The translations under genes and the position numbers were made by a program. Below are positions 7,199-15,968 of a stretch of DNA of 64,000 nt, piece by piece (the first letter of the stretch is position 1; each line of letters begins with the position of its first letter). The notes under the pieces are model-generated. The model had not been told where the DNA came from, did no database searches, and saw only the letters and a program-made list of their open reading frames with translations. The stretch is from JAXHLG01 sp034522495 (GTDB lineage: Bacteria; Patescibacteriota; Minisyncoccia; Moranbacterales; DUUL01): contig JAXHLG010000002.1 of NCBI GenBank assembly GCA_034522495.1, positions 744,001-808,000 of the forward strand, in the 5' to 3' direction.

Positions 7199-9256
7199 TC
7201 AACTATCAATTTTAACCTTTATGTCCACTGCCACTGCCGGCCTGTCTTGATACAAAAACACCGGGTTAATATCCAGCTCTTCGACCCAAGGATTTTCCCA
7301 GCCTAAATTGCCGGCCTTATAGGCCAAATCCGTCAGCTCCTGTATGTCCAAACCTTCTTTTTTTATTATTTCAAAAATTACTGAATCTTTTATCTTTTCC
7401 TTGATCTCAGTTTTTTCCGCAGGCAAAACCCAAATAATTTTTTCATCGAATATCTCCGTCAAGACTCCGCCCAAACCGCACATCAGAAGCGGGCCGAAAG
7501 CCGGATCTTTTTTGATACCGATAATAAACTCTTTGCCCGGCTTGATTTGCTTCTGAAGAATCAACTTGCTCCCGGGAAATTTTTTCCACAGCTTTCTGCC
7601 GGCTTTCTTCAGCTGGTTTTTGTTCTCAACGCCGGAAACAACCCCGCCTTGTGCGGTCTTGTGAATCACCCCGGGATCATCTATTTTCAAAATTCCTTGG
7701 TGGTTTACTTTCAAATTGTCCAACTTATACTTGGTGTTGATTTCGTAGGCGGGCTGGCCATTTATTTCATATATTTTAGCAGTATCCAAAGCTTCGTTGT
7801 AATAGAAAACTTTTCTCTTTTTTGCCGAGGCTTTCTTGTAAATGACAGTTGCTTGTTTTGCTTTTTCCGACTGGGACGCTTTTTGCGGTTTTTTGACCTT
7901 GCCGGACGTTTGAGAAATTTTATCGTATTTAAATTTTTCCTCCAAAGCGCCCAGCAACCGGGATGGAAATTCCCAGCTTCCTTTTTTGCCTCCTCGATTT
8001 TGAACGGAGCTCATTATTACTGGAAAAACTGGGTAGTGAAGCTTGTTTTTGTTTTTCTCCAAAACATCCATAATACCTTTTATGTCCGTTTGAGCCTGGG
8101 GGGTTATCAAAGCAATTACAAAGCCGGGGCTTGAGTTCTTGTTCAGTTGTTTCAGTGTTTTATCATACCTGGAAGGATCTGCGTCGCCTAGCAAATCTAT
8201 GGGGTTTTCCACGGAAGCTTCCGCCGGAAGATTTTTGCTTAAATCTTCCTTCGCCTTCTCAGGCAAATCGTAAAGGCTTAAACTGGCGCTTTTTTCTATT
8301 AGGTCGGTGGTGATCACGCCGGGTCCTCCCGCGTTGGTTACAATTACTCCTTCATTGTTTTTCATTTGCCTGCCGCGGGATAACTCATTAAAAACCTTTA
8401 TTGCTCCCCAAAAAGAAGCAATATTTTCAGACAAGAGCGCTCCCCCTTCTTCAAAGGCTGCCCTGGCGGCATCCAGCTCCCCCGCCATAGATCCGGTGTG
8501 GGATTGGATAGCTTTTTTAACTTTCTTGGAATTTCCGGCTTTCAAAATCAAAACCGGCTTGCGCTTGGAAAGCGCCAGTAACTTGTTTCTAAAGTCCCTG
8601 CCGTCAGAAATACTCTCCAAGTAAAAGCCAACTGCTTTGGTTTGCTTGTCCTGGGCCAAATAGTCAATAAAGTCGCCTTCATTCAAAACTGTTTTGTTGC
8701 CGATAGTGATCACTTTTGAAAAGCCTAAATTTTCATCCAGAGCCATGTCCATCAGCGCCGTTACAAAGGCACCGGATTGAGAAACTATGGCCGTTCCTCC
8801 TTTCGGGGTACCCTGGGAGGCAAAGGAGGCGTTTAAGTCCTTTTCAGTATTGATAAATCCCAAGCAGTTGGGGCCGAGGATGTTCAAATCATACTCTTTA
8901 GCCAATTGAACAAGCTCGTCCTCCCTCTCCTTCCCTTCATCTCCAATTTCTGAAAAGCCGGCGGATATAATGATAATATTTTGAATCGGACTCTCTCTCC
9001 AAGCGCATTCTTCCACCACTTGAACCACTAATTCGGCAGGCAGAGCCACAACGGCCGTGTCTATGTCATCTTCAATATCAGAAACCGACGGATAAGCCTT
9101 AATTCCCTCGACCTTGTAATGCTTGGGGTTGACGGGATAAACCTTGCCTTTATATTGGCTGTTTTTTATGTTCTTCAATAAAATATTGCCGATTTTGCCC
9201 TTCTTGTTGGAAGCTCCAATAACGGCAATGGATTTTGGCTCTAAAAGCTTTTGCAT
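7199..9256 (-). CDS. Acetate--CoA ligase (ADP-forming), fused alpha-beta
   Basis: 685 residues. CoA-binding domain first (SIAVIGASNKKGKIGN, 9-24), then succinyl-CoA-ligase-like domains with the phospho-His motif QSHTGSMAG (His253). The C-terminal ATP-grasp domain follows (KLILQKQIKPGKEFIIG, then GGVLTEIF). The enzyme makes ATP from ADP, phosphate and acetyl-CoA (or a related acyl-CoA), releasing acetate. This fits a fermentative lifestyle. A low-complexity Lys/Ser linker near 450-475 joins the two halves. Its start nearly touches the stop of the PfkB kinase gene. Confidence 0.92.
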   Translation of the reverse strand: MQKLLEPKSIAVIGASNKKGKIGNILLKNIKNSQYKGKVYPVNPKHYKVEGIKAYPSVSDIEDDIDTAVVALPAELVVQVVEECAWRESPIQNIIIISAGFSEIGDEGKEREDELVQLAKEYDLNILGPNCLGFINTEKDLNASFASQGTPKGGTAIVSQSGAFVTALMDMALDENLGFSKVITIGNKTVLNEGDFIDYLAQDKQTKAVGFYLESISDGRDFRNKLLALSKRKPVLILKAGNSKKVKKAIQSHTGSMAGELDAARAAFEEGGALLSENIASFWGAIKVFNELSRGRQMKNNEGVIVTNAGGPGVITTDLIEKSASLSLYDLPEKAKEDLSKNLPAEASVENPIDLLGDADPSRYDKTLKQLNKNSSPGFVIALITPQAQTDIKGIMDVLEKNKNKLHYPVFPVIMSSVQNRGGKKGSWEFPSRLLGALEEKFKYDKISQTSGKVKKPQKASQSEKAKQATVIYKKASAKKRKVFYYNEALDTAKIYEINGQPAYEINTKYKLDNLKVNHQGILKIDDPGVIHKTAQGGVVSGVENKNQLKKAGRKLWKKFPGSKLILQKQIKPGKEFIIGIKKDPAFGPLLMCGLGGVLTEIFDEKIIWVLPAEKTEIKEKIKDSVIFEIIKKEGLDIQELTDLAYKAGNLGWENPWVEELDINPVFLYQDRPAVAVDIKVKIDS

Positions 9257-9257
9257 T

Positions 9258-10268
9258 TTATTTCATTATTTTTATTTTTTTTAAAACCTCGCCTTCTTTC
9301 TTTTTTAATTCTTTTCTTTTCAGCAGCCCCTCCGTGCTTCCAACCGAGGAAACCACGGAAGCGCTGTTGTTCATTCCCCAGACCAACGCCTTTTTCAACT
9401 CCCCGTCATGTATATAGGAAGATAAAAACCCGCTGGCAAAAGAGTCGCCGGCGCCGACCGTGTCAACCACCGCCTTCGCTTGAATTTCCAAATAAATCAT
9501 TTCCGTGCCGTCGTAAGCGTACGCGCCGTTGGCTCCGTCGGTCATCACCACTGCGCCCGGCCCCATTTCCTTCAGCTTTTTTAGCAGAAAATCCGGATTG
9601 TCTTCCACTTTTGCTCCGCTGTTTTTTAGAATTTCTATAGCCTCGTCCCGATTGACAAATAAAATTTGGAAATTGTCCAACAACTCTGTCAACTCTTGAA
9701 TCTCCTCGTTTATTTGATAACTGCTTGGGTTCAAGGCAAGTCCCGCTTTCTTTTCTTGAGCGAATTTAATTATCCGGCTAAATTTTTCTCTGGTATTTTT
9801 TTTCTGGGATGAAACGAAAATCCAATCCGCCTTCTCCCGAAACTTGTCCAAAGCCTTGTCAACATCAAACCAATTAACTGAATCGCCTGTTCTTAATATG
9901 ATATGATCTTTGTTGGCTTTATCGGAAATCACCACCGATATCTCGCTCTCTTCTTCTCCTCTTTGCTGCATATAGTTCTTTTTTATATGCAGCTTGGAGA
10001 TGTTTTTGGTAATCCATTTTCCCGATTCTCCCTTGGAGGTGCGAGCCAGCACAAAAGGCCTTATATCATTTTTTGCCAGCCCGGCCGCCATATTGACAGC
10101 GCTACCGCCGACTTTTTCCACCAGCGACTCGGCGTACTCTTTAGCCCCGAACTCAAAAGCCATCAATTTTTTGGCTGTTATTTCTTCCGGATTTTCTATT
10201 ATTCGAGTCTCTTTCAGCTGTACAAAAACATCCTTGGTAGCCGATCCGATGCATAAAACTTTTTTCAT
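9258..10268 (-). CDS. PfkB-family carbohydrate or nucleoside kinase
   Basis: 336 residues of the ribokinase fold. N-terminal substrate motif VGGSAVNMAAGLAKN (about 53-67) and C-terminal anion-hole motif DTVGAGDSFASGF with the catalytic Asp. It phosphorylates a sugar or nucleoside with ATP; ribokinase, fructokinase and adenosine kinase are all possible. It lies between pgk and the acetyl-CoA synthetase gene with gaps of 16 bases and 1 base, so a shared transcript linked to central carbon metabolism is likely. Confidence 0.85.
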   Translation of the reverse strand: MKKVLCIGSATKDVFVQLKETRIIENPEEITAKKLMAFEFGAKEYAESLVEKVGGSAVNMAAGLAKNDIRPFVLARTSKGESGKWITKNISKLHIKKNYMQQRGEEESEISVVISDKANKDHIILRTGDSVNWFDVDKALDKFREKADWIFVSSQKKNTREKFSRIIKFAQEKKAGLALNPSSYQINEEIQELTELLDNFQILFVNRDEAIEILKNSGAKVEDNPDFLLKKLKEMGPGAVVMTDGANGAYAYDGTEMIYLEIQAKAVVDTVGAGDSFASGFLSSYIHDGELKKALVWGMNNSASVVSSVGSTEGLLKRKELKKKEGEVLKKIKIMK

Positions 10269-10284
10269 ATAATCCGCTTATTGA

Positions 10285-11334
10285 TTATTTCAACGCCTCT
10301 ATTCCGGGCAATTCTTTTCCGCCCAAAAATTCAAGCATCGCCCCTCCGCTCATGGAAACATAATCAAAATGATCCAGTGACGAAAATCGATTAACCGCCT
10401 CCAGCGTCTCCCCTCCTCCAATAATGGTATAAGCGTTTGTATTTTCAATTATAGCATTGATAATTTCTTTTGTCCCGAATTGGCAATCGTCATCTTCGAA
10501 TTTTCCCATCGGACCGTTCCAAATAATGCTTCGGGCTTTGGAAATTTTTTCTATGTAGACATCTACTGTTTTTTTTCCAATGTCCAGCCGCTGTTCTTTT
10601 TTGTCCGCCGGGGAAAAGTCTTCGGGAAAATAGACATTTTCTGAAAATTCAAGTTTTCCATCCAAAGCTTCGTTTGCCACCTTCCCTCCAACCAAGACTT
10701 GGTCATAATTTTCCTCCAAACTTCGAATAACCGGCAGCTTGGTGTCAATTTTAGCTCCCCCGATAACTGCCGCGGCCGGCTTCTCGGGATTGTCTTTGGC
10801 CCAAGAAAGTTCTTCAAACTCTTTTTCAAAAAGCAGCCCCGCTGCCTTTTCTCTCGAGTGCTGAGGAAAGCCGGCAATAGAAGCGTGGGCGCGATGGCTG
10901 GCCGAAAAGGCGTCATTGACATAAACATCGAAATTTCCGGCAATCTTTTCGGCAAAAGCTGGATTATTGGCTTTTTCTTCCTCCCAATATCGTATATTCT
11001 CCAGGAGAGCCAATCGGTTATGCGAATTTTGGCGCAAAAAATTATCCAAATTATCCAAATTATCCAATAATCCAATTTCCATCTCCAGAAACTCTTTCAA
11101 CTTTTCTCTTATCGGTTCCAGAGATAGCTCCGGCAGCCTCTGGCCTTTCGGCCTGCCCAAGTGGGAAACCAGCACTACCTTCTCAGCGCCCCTTTCCAGA
11201 GCGTGCTTGATGGTATTCAGCGATTTCTCAATACGAATTTCTTCGACAATTTCACCATCCTCCATAGCAACATTGAAATCGCACCTAATCAAAACTTTTT
11301 TCCCTTTTAACTCTATGTCTTTTAGTTTTTTCAT
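10285..11334 (-). CDS. pgk: Phosphoglycerate kinase
   Basis: 349 residues, shorter than the usual 390 or so, as in many reduced genomes. Substrate-binding motif VLIRCDFNVAM (14-24), HLGRPKG, and the C-terminal nucleotide motif GGGETLEAV with SMSGGAMLEFL. It makes ATP from 1,3-bisphosphoglycerate in glycolysis. Near residues 95-105 a 9-base unit (TTGGATAAT in minus sense) is repeated three times and encodes LDNLDNLDN, a microsatellite inside a domain that is normally conserved in length. Confidence 0.95.
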   Translation of the reverse strand: MKKLKDIELKGKKVLIRCDFNVAMEDGEIVEEIRIEKSLNTIKHALERGAEKVVLVSHLGRPKGQRLPELSLEPIREKLKEFLEMEIGLLDNLDNLDNFLRQNSHNRLALLENIRYWEEEKANNPAFAEKIAGNFDVYVNDAFSASHRAHASIAGFPQHSREKAAGLLFEKEFEELSWAKDNPEKPAAAVIGGAKIDTKLPVIRSLEENYDQVLVGGKVANEALDGKLEFSENVYFPEDFSPADKKEQRLDIGKKTVDVYIEKISKARSIIWNGPMGKFEDDDCQFGTKEIINAIIENTNAYTIIGGGETLEAVNRFSSLDHFDYVSMSGGAMLEFLGGKELPGIEALK

Positions 11335-11347
11335 CTTCTTGCTCTCG

Positions 11348-12454
11348 TTATTTTTTATTTTTATGTTCCCGGTAGCTTTTTTTCACAAAATTTTTAATTT
11401 CTTTTTTGAAAACTTCTTTTTTAAATTTTTCGCTTTTTTTTCTTATATATTCGGAATCAAAAGTCATTTTGTCGAGCTTTTTTATAGCTTCCGTCAAGTG
11501 GCTCTTTTCTTGTTTGTAAAACAAAACGCCGTTTCTCCCCTCTTCAATGTTTTCCACGATATCGCCGGAAGCGTAAGCGATCACCGGCCTGCCGCTGGCC
11601 ATCGCTTCTATAGCGACAATCCCGAAATCTTCTTCCTGGGGAAAGACGAACGCCTTGGCTTTAGCATAAATTTCCCTCAGCTCCTCGTCCGTCACTCTTC
11701 CCATGAATTCCACCGTGGGGCCGGCCATCTTTTTCAAGTTCTTGTAGTCCGGTCCTCTTCCGATAATTTTCAAGGGCTGCTTTAGCTCATTGCAGGCCTC
11801 AATCACCAAATCCATCCTCTTGTATTTCATCATTCTCCCCACCACCAGCAAGTAGTCTTCTTTGTCTCCATTGTATATGAAAAAGTTATCCACATCAACC
11901 GGAGGGTAAATCACTTCTGCTCCGCGGCCATAGTACTTTTTAATTCTGCCTTTGACAAATTTGGAATTGGCGATAAATTTATCCACCCCGCTGGTCGCGC
12001 AATAGTCCCAGATTCGAATATAATTCATGAAAAACGGCGCCATCTTTTTCAAGAAACCGGGCAAGCTGAACTCTTTGATGTAATACTGGCAATCGTCCCA
12101 GGCGTAGCGCATGGGGGTGTGGCAATAAGTGATGTGAAGCGTTTTCGGGGAAGTAATGACATTTTTGGCAAAACTTGACGAATCGGAAAGCACCACATCG
12201 TATTTGTCAAAATGAAATTGCTCTATAGCCGTCATCATGATCGGCGGGAAGAGCCGATGATGATTTTTCACCAGCGAAAACCTTTGCAGAAACGAGGTTT
12301 TTACATTTTTGTTTTCAAACTTATAATGAACTTTTTCCGAATCGTGAACCAAAGTGTAAATGGGCGCGTCCGGCCAAATTTCGCTCAAACACTCCAGGAC
12401 CCTTTCCGCCCCGCCGTACTGAACCAAATAATCATGAACCAACGCGATACGCAT
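11348..12454 (-). CDS. Glycosyltransferase family 4
   Basis: About 368 residues from MRIALVHDYLVQYGGAERV, which is the normal family start; three codons upstream there is another ATG. C-terminal GT-B domain with FVFPQEEDFGIVAIEAMASG, the E-x7-E donor site for a nucleotide sugar. No membrane segment. It probably adds a sugar to a lipid-linked glycan. An 8-bp-unit array begins 9 bases upstream of the start and no ribosome site is present, so the upstream region was replaced by the IVP cassette. Confidence 0.88.
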   Translation of the reverse strand: MRIALVHDYLVQYGGAERVLECLSEIWPDAPIYTLVHDSEKVHYKFENKNVKTSFLQRFSLVKNHHRLFPPIMMTAIEQFHFDKYDVVLSDSSSFAKNVITSPKTLHITYCHTPMRYAWDDCQYYIKEFSLPGFLKKMAPFFMNYIRIWDYCATSGVDKFIANSKFVKGRIKKYYGRGAEVIYPPVDVDNFFIYNGDKEDYLLVVGRMMKYKRMDLVIEACNELKQPLKIIGRGPDYKNLKKMAGPTVEFMGRVTDEELREIYAKAKAFVFPQEEDFGIVAIEAMASGRPVIAYASGDIVENIEEGRNGVLFYKQEKSHLTEAIKKLDKMTFDSEYIRKKSEKFKKEVFKKEIKNFVKKSYREHKNKK

Positions 12455-12462
12455 AAAGATCA

Positions 12463-13012
12463 TTTAAGCATTTAAACATACAAACATTTAAACATATAAG
12501 CATCTGGGTATCTGATTATCTCTTGATTGATTTGAAGCTTTTCCATAGCATGGCTCCAATTTCATCAGCTTTTTTTAGGACTTCCTTGTAATTTTCCTTT
12601 GATAAGTAGCCTTCTATCATAGAGAAATGCAAGAGATATTTTGATTCTTTTAAAGAACCGTAGGAGATTTCCCAAAAATTATATTTAACATTAGCTTTTT
12701 GTCGGGCATAACCTTCTATATAATTTAACACTACCGATAAAGCCGCTCTTCTGAGCTGAGAAGTTAAGCCGTACAATTCTTCTTTTGGAAAAGTGCGGGT
12801 GATGCTGTAAACCTCATGAGCATAATCATCCATTTTCTTTTTCAGATCCTCTGTGTAATTATTCTTACTCAAAACACTTGTTTAAATAATTAAATGTTTG
12901 TATGCTTAAATGTTTGTATGTTTGTATATTTGTATATTTAAATGTTTAAATGCTTGTATGTTTATATGTTTGCATGTTTATATGTTTATATGTTTATATG
13001 TTTTCATGTTTG
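12463..13012. mobile_element. IVP cassette 1: gene flanked by 8-bp-unit arrays
   Basis: A four-helix-bundle gene lies between arrays of 8-bp units of the type AAACATTT, AAACATAC, AAGCATTT on the left (12463-12503) and the complementary type ATGTTTGT on the right (12888-13012). Similarity to cassette 2 (24036-24518) begins and ends in these arrays and is about 95 percent across the core by my count. The right array supplies the last codons and stop of secF. Confidence 0.65.
12516..12872 (-). CDS. Four-helix bundle protein (S23/IVP type), copy 1
   Basis: 118 residues: MDDYAHEVYSITRTFPKEEL, then LTSQLRRAALSVVLNYIEGY, and a KESKYLLHFS helix. This pattern matches the four-helix-bundle family first known from ORFs inside 23S rRNA intervening sequences and related to the Avd protein of diversity-generating retroelements. 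Here it stands alone with no rRNA, reverse transcriptase or template repeat nearby. It differs from copy 2 at only three residues (I/V, N/D, F/L) despite about 20 base changes, so it is under purifying selection. Function unknown. Confidence 0.85.
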   Translation of the reverse strand: MSKNNYTEDLKKKMDDYAHEVYSITRTFPKEELYGLTSQLRRAALSVVLNYIEGYARQKANVKYNFWEISYGSLKESKYLLHFSMIEGYLSKENYKEVLKKADEIGAMLWKSFKSIKR

Positions 13013-13896
13013 TATGTCCTACTCCACAGCTCTGTCACAAACGCCGTGGCGACGAAGATGGAGGAGTAGGTTCCGAAGAATACTCCGATCAGAAGCGCCA
13101 GGGAGAAAAATTTGATGGTTTCCCCGCCAAAAAAGATGATGGCCAGCAAGACAAGCATTACCGTTAAAGAGGTGTTAACAGAGCGGGCTATGCTTTCTTT
13201 GGCGGATTTGTTAACCGTTTCTTCAAAATCCTTGGCGGCTCCGGCTTTCATCAAGTTTTCCCGCACCCTGTCAAAAATCACAATGGTGTCATTGACGCTG
13301 TAACCCAGAATAGTAAGCAAAGCGGCCACAAAGGGAATTCCCACTTCCACATTATAGAAATGCCCGAGAAAAGCAAAAATGCCGAGCGTTATCAGGATAT
13401 CGTGAAACAACGCCAACACGGCCCCTACTCCGTATTTCCAGCTTTTAATCGGATAGGAAATCCGCCTGAACGCCCAGGAAATGTAAAAGGCTACACCCAA
13501 GACAGCTATCCCCACAGCGTAAATCGCTTTGGTTTTCAGCTCATCGGAAATCACCGAACTGATGAACTCCGTCCTCAAAAATTCCGGGTTTTCATACTTT
13601 TCGTTGATTTTGTTTTGCACCTGTTCGTTGATTTCATCTCCCTTGGCTTGATAGCGAATTATGTAAGCGCCGTCCTCGGAGGGCTGAACAAGCATTCCGG
13701 TCAAATTCAATTTTCTCAAATCGTTTTCAATTGCTTCTTTCCCCGGATCGTCTTGATTGAACTTAACCTCCGCCAGAACCCCTCCGGTAAAGTCAATCCC
13801 GAGGTTCAACCTCCACAAAGAAAGCGCGGCGATGCTGGCAATCAACAGCACAGCCGAAACCGCAAACAAATATCGTCTTTTTTGGATTATTTGCAT
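12994..13896 (-). CDS. secF: Protein translocase subunit SecF
   Basis: 300 residues with six membrane segments. Motifs: LGIDFTGGVLAEV near the N-terminus and DTIVIFDRVRENL in the fourth segment region. SecF works with SecD to help pre-protein export using proton motive force. No secD is adjacent; upstream are MITE B and ruvC. The last residues (TYKHENI) and the TAA stop are read from an 8-bp-unit array of IVP cassette 1, so the original end has been replaced. Confidence 0.93.
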   Translation of the reverse strand: MQIIQKRRYLFAVSAVLLIASIAALSLWRLNLGIDFTGGVLAEVKFNQDDPGKEAIENDLRKLNLTGMLVQPSEDGAYIIRYQAKGDEINEQVQNKINEKYENPEFLRTEFISSVISDELKTKAIYAVGIAVLGVAFYISWAFRRISYPIKSWKYGVGAVLALFHDILITLGIFAFLGHFYNVEVGIPFVAALLTILGYSVNDTIVIFDRVRENLMKAGAAKDFEETVNKSAKESIARSVNTSLTVMLVLLAIIFFGGETIKFFSLALLIGVFFGTYSSIFVATAFVTELWSRTYKHENI

Positions 13897-13943
13897 AAAA
13901 TTATTTCAAAAATCTTAAAATTTATAATAAAAGTATCTTATTT

Positions 13944-14092
13944 GAAACCACTGAAGAATTTGATTGTTTTGAAAATTTTGTCATTCTGAATGCCACCGCT
14001 ATAGCGGGGTGCCCCGCTCTGCGGGGCAAAAATCAGAATCTCTTTACAAAGCCTTTTTTAATAATCATTAGACTCTGAATCCCGCCAGAGAT
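13944..14092. mobile_element. MITE copy B, right end missing
   Basis: Left end GAAACCACTGAAGAAT at 13944. The first loop site is filled with the CCGCTATAGCGG and GCCCCGCTCTGCGGGGC hairpins. The second site starts (CTCTGAATCCCGCCAGAG) but the right inverted end is lost. The spacer 13897-14272 contains only this copy and a P1 twin hairpin. Confidence 0.7.
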
Positions 14093-14123
14093 AGACACAG
14101 CGATAGAAAGATTTGAATTCACC

Positions 14124-14175
14124 GCTCAACACACCTTCAAGGTGTGATGCATCACACCTTGAAGGTGTGTTGAGC
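14124..14175. repeat. Twin-hairpin repeat P1, copy 2
   Basis: GCTCAACACACCTTCAAGGT with inverted partner around ATGCAT. A better preserved copy of the element at 6993-7042, with similar downstream flank. Confidence 0.75.
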
Positions 14176-14272
14176 TAGGTTTGTTTAAGGCGCGTCTAGC
14201 AAAAATATAAAATTTTCATTTCAGCAGTATCCAATGTGTATAATTGAAAATTGTTTTTTGAAGATTTATTGA

Positions 14273-14779
14273 TCATTGCTCCAGCAAGTTTATCTTTCTC
14301 GACTGGTGGTGGCAAAGCGCTACCGCCAGAGCGTCGGCGGCGTCGTCGGGTTTGGGAATCTTTTTGAGCTTCAGGATGTTTTGAACCATGTATTGGATCT
14401 GTTTCTTGTCGGCTCTGCCGTATCCGGTCAGCGCCTGCTTGATTTGCAGGGGAGTGTATTCAAACACCGGCAGCTTCATTTCCGTCGGAACGAGCAACAG
14501 CACCCCTCTTGACTGGGCGACTTTGATGGCCGTCTTTAGATTTTTGAAAAAATACAGACCTTCCACCGCCACTTCGTCCGGCTTGTGTTTTTCAATAATA
14601 TTCCTGATATCATCGGCCACTTCTTTCAGTCTTAGGTTGTCCGCGTCCATTTTGGTCGTTTCAATGCAGCCATAAGCAATTACTTGAGATTGGTTTTCTA
14701 TTTCCTGAACAATTCCCCATCCGGTGGTCGCCGTTCCCGGGTCTATGCCTAAAATCTTCGGATTATTCTTGTATTTCAA
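14273..14779 (-). CDS. ruvC: Holliday junction resolvase RuvC
   Basis: 168 residues. Catalytic acids are in place: Asp13 in GIDPGTATTG, Glu73 in VAVEGLYFF, and the Asp cluster PDDAADALA (145-149). RuvC cuts Holliday junctions symmetrically and normally works with RuvAB, which are not in this window. In many bacteria yebC and ruvC are adjacent; here MITE C has landed between them. Confidence 0.94.
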   Translation of the reverse strand: MKYKNNPKILGIDPGTATTGWGIVQEIENQSQVIAYGCIETTKMDADNLRLKEVADDIRNIIEKHKPDEVAVEGLYFFKNLKTAIKVAQSRGVLLLVPTEMKLPVFEYTPLQIKQALTGYGRADKKQIQYMVQNILKLKKIPKPDDAADALAVALCHHQSRKINLLEQ

Positions 14780-14796
14780 CGATTGGATTTAATTCT

Positions 14797-14982
14797 GAAA
14801 CCACTGAAAAATTGATTATCTTGAAAATTTTGTCATTCTGAATGCCACCGCTATAGCGGGGTGCCCCGCTCTGCGGGGCAAAAATCAGAATCTCTTTACA
14901 AAGCCTTTTTCGGTAATTATTAGATTCTGAATCCCGTCAAAGCCGGGTAAACAAGTTCAGAATGACATTCTTCGGTGGTTTT
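14797..14982. mobile_element. MITE copy C between yebC and ruvC
   Basis: Left end GAAACCACTGAAAAATT, right end ATTCTTCGGTGGTTTT. Flanked by AATTCT on both sides (14791-14796 and 14983-14988), a likely 6 or 7-bp target duplication. First loop site filled with CCGCTATAGCGG and GCCCCGCTCTGCGGGGC; second site filled with the CCCG, CGGG hairpin (TCCCGTCAAAGCCGGGTA). Confidence 0.85.
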
Positions 14983-14999
14983 AATTCTCTGTTTTAATC

Positions 15000-15719
15000 T
15001 TACGCCAAATTGTCAAAAATTTCAACCACATCTTCTTGCTCGTCCAGCTTTTCCAAAAGGTTCTCATAATCAATTTTAGTGTTTTCGTCGATTTCTATGG
15101 TGTTTTCCGGAAGATAAACCAGCTCCATCTCCTTGACCTCGACTCCGCCGTCCTTGAGCCGCTCGCAAGCGGCCTGAGTGTTTGCCGGCTGAGTAAAGAC
15201 ATAATAGCTTCCGTCTTCGTTTTTTCGATAATCCTCCACCGGAGATTCAATAATCGCCTCTTCCAGCTGCTCTTCACTCTTCTCGCTGCCGGCAATCAAA
15301 ATGCTTCCCACTTGCTTGAATTGCCAGCGCACGCTGCCCTCTTCCACCAGCTTGCCTCCGTTTTTGGTTAAAATATTTTTAACCTCGTTCAAAGTTCTGT
15401 TCTTGTTGTCGCTGGCGGTTTTGATAAGCATGGCCGTCTGCCCCGGCCCGTAAGCGTCGAATATATATTCCTCGATTTGATTCTCGTCTTTCAGTTCTCC
15501 GGTGCCCCTTTTTATTGCCTTTTCCACATTATCCTTGGGCATATTGTAGCTTCTGGCTTTGTCCATCGCCATCTTCAATTGAAAATTGGTTTCCGGATCC
15601 CCGCCGTTTCGAGCGGCCAGAATAATCTCCTTGGAAAGGAAGGAGAAAATTTTCGCTTTTTTGGCGTCCTGGGCTTGTTTTCTATGCTTGATGTTAGACC
15701 ACTTGGAATGTCCGGACAT
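15000..15719 (-). CDS. yebC: YebC/PmpR family protein
   Basis: 239 residues, full length. N-terminus MSGHSKWSNIKHRKQAQDAK is diagnostic. NMPKDNVEKAIKRGTGE and FDAYGPGQTAMLIKT follow. Family members were described as transcription regulators, and some as translation factors that relieve ribosome stalling at proline stretches. No regulatory site is visible. It stands upstream of ruvC, the usual order. Confidence 0.95.
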   Translation of the reverse strand: MSGHSKWSNIKHRKQAQDAKKAKIFSFLSKEIILAARNGGDPETNFQLKMAMDKARSYNMPKDNVEKAIKRGTGELKDENQIEEYIFDAYGPGQTAMLIKTASDNKNRTLNEVKNILTKNGGKLVEEGSVRWQFKQVGSILIAGSEKSEEQLEEAIIESPVEDYRKNEDGSYYVFTQPANTQAACERLKDGGVEVKEMELVYLPENTIEIDENTKIDYENLLEKLDEQEDVVEIFDNLA

Positions 15720-15746
15720 ACACTCTTCTTTTACAATTTAATTAGG

Positions 15747-15895
15747 GGCTACTGATTTTTGAAAAAAATCTGTTGCCCCTGAAAAATTATTTTAACCAAA
15801 ATCCCATTTATAAAGGTAAAAAATTTTTCGCACCGCTTTAAAAATATAAACATTCTACCTTATTTGCTGCTCCGTCAGCAGGCCCAAATTACAAA
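15747..15895. repeat. Spacer hairpin and repeat Q copy
   Basis: AGGGGC and GATTTTT pair with AAAAATC and GCCCCT (15746-15781). After it comes a reverse copy of repeat Q (TCGCACCGCTTTAAAAATAT ... ACCTTATTTGCTGCT) also found at 41330-41385 and 49432-49485. Each Q copy carries a different hairpin in the same place, here CTGCT with AGCAG. No gene in 15720-15968. Confidence 0.55.
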
Positions 15896-15968
15896 TTTAT
15901 TTAATAGCTTTTAGTTTTAAGTTGTGGTTTTGAGCTTTGACTTTTGAACTTTGAGTTTTAATCTTAAA

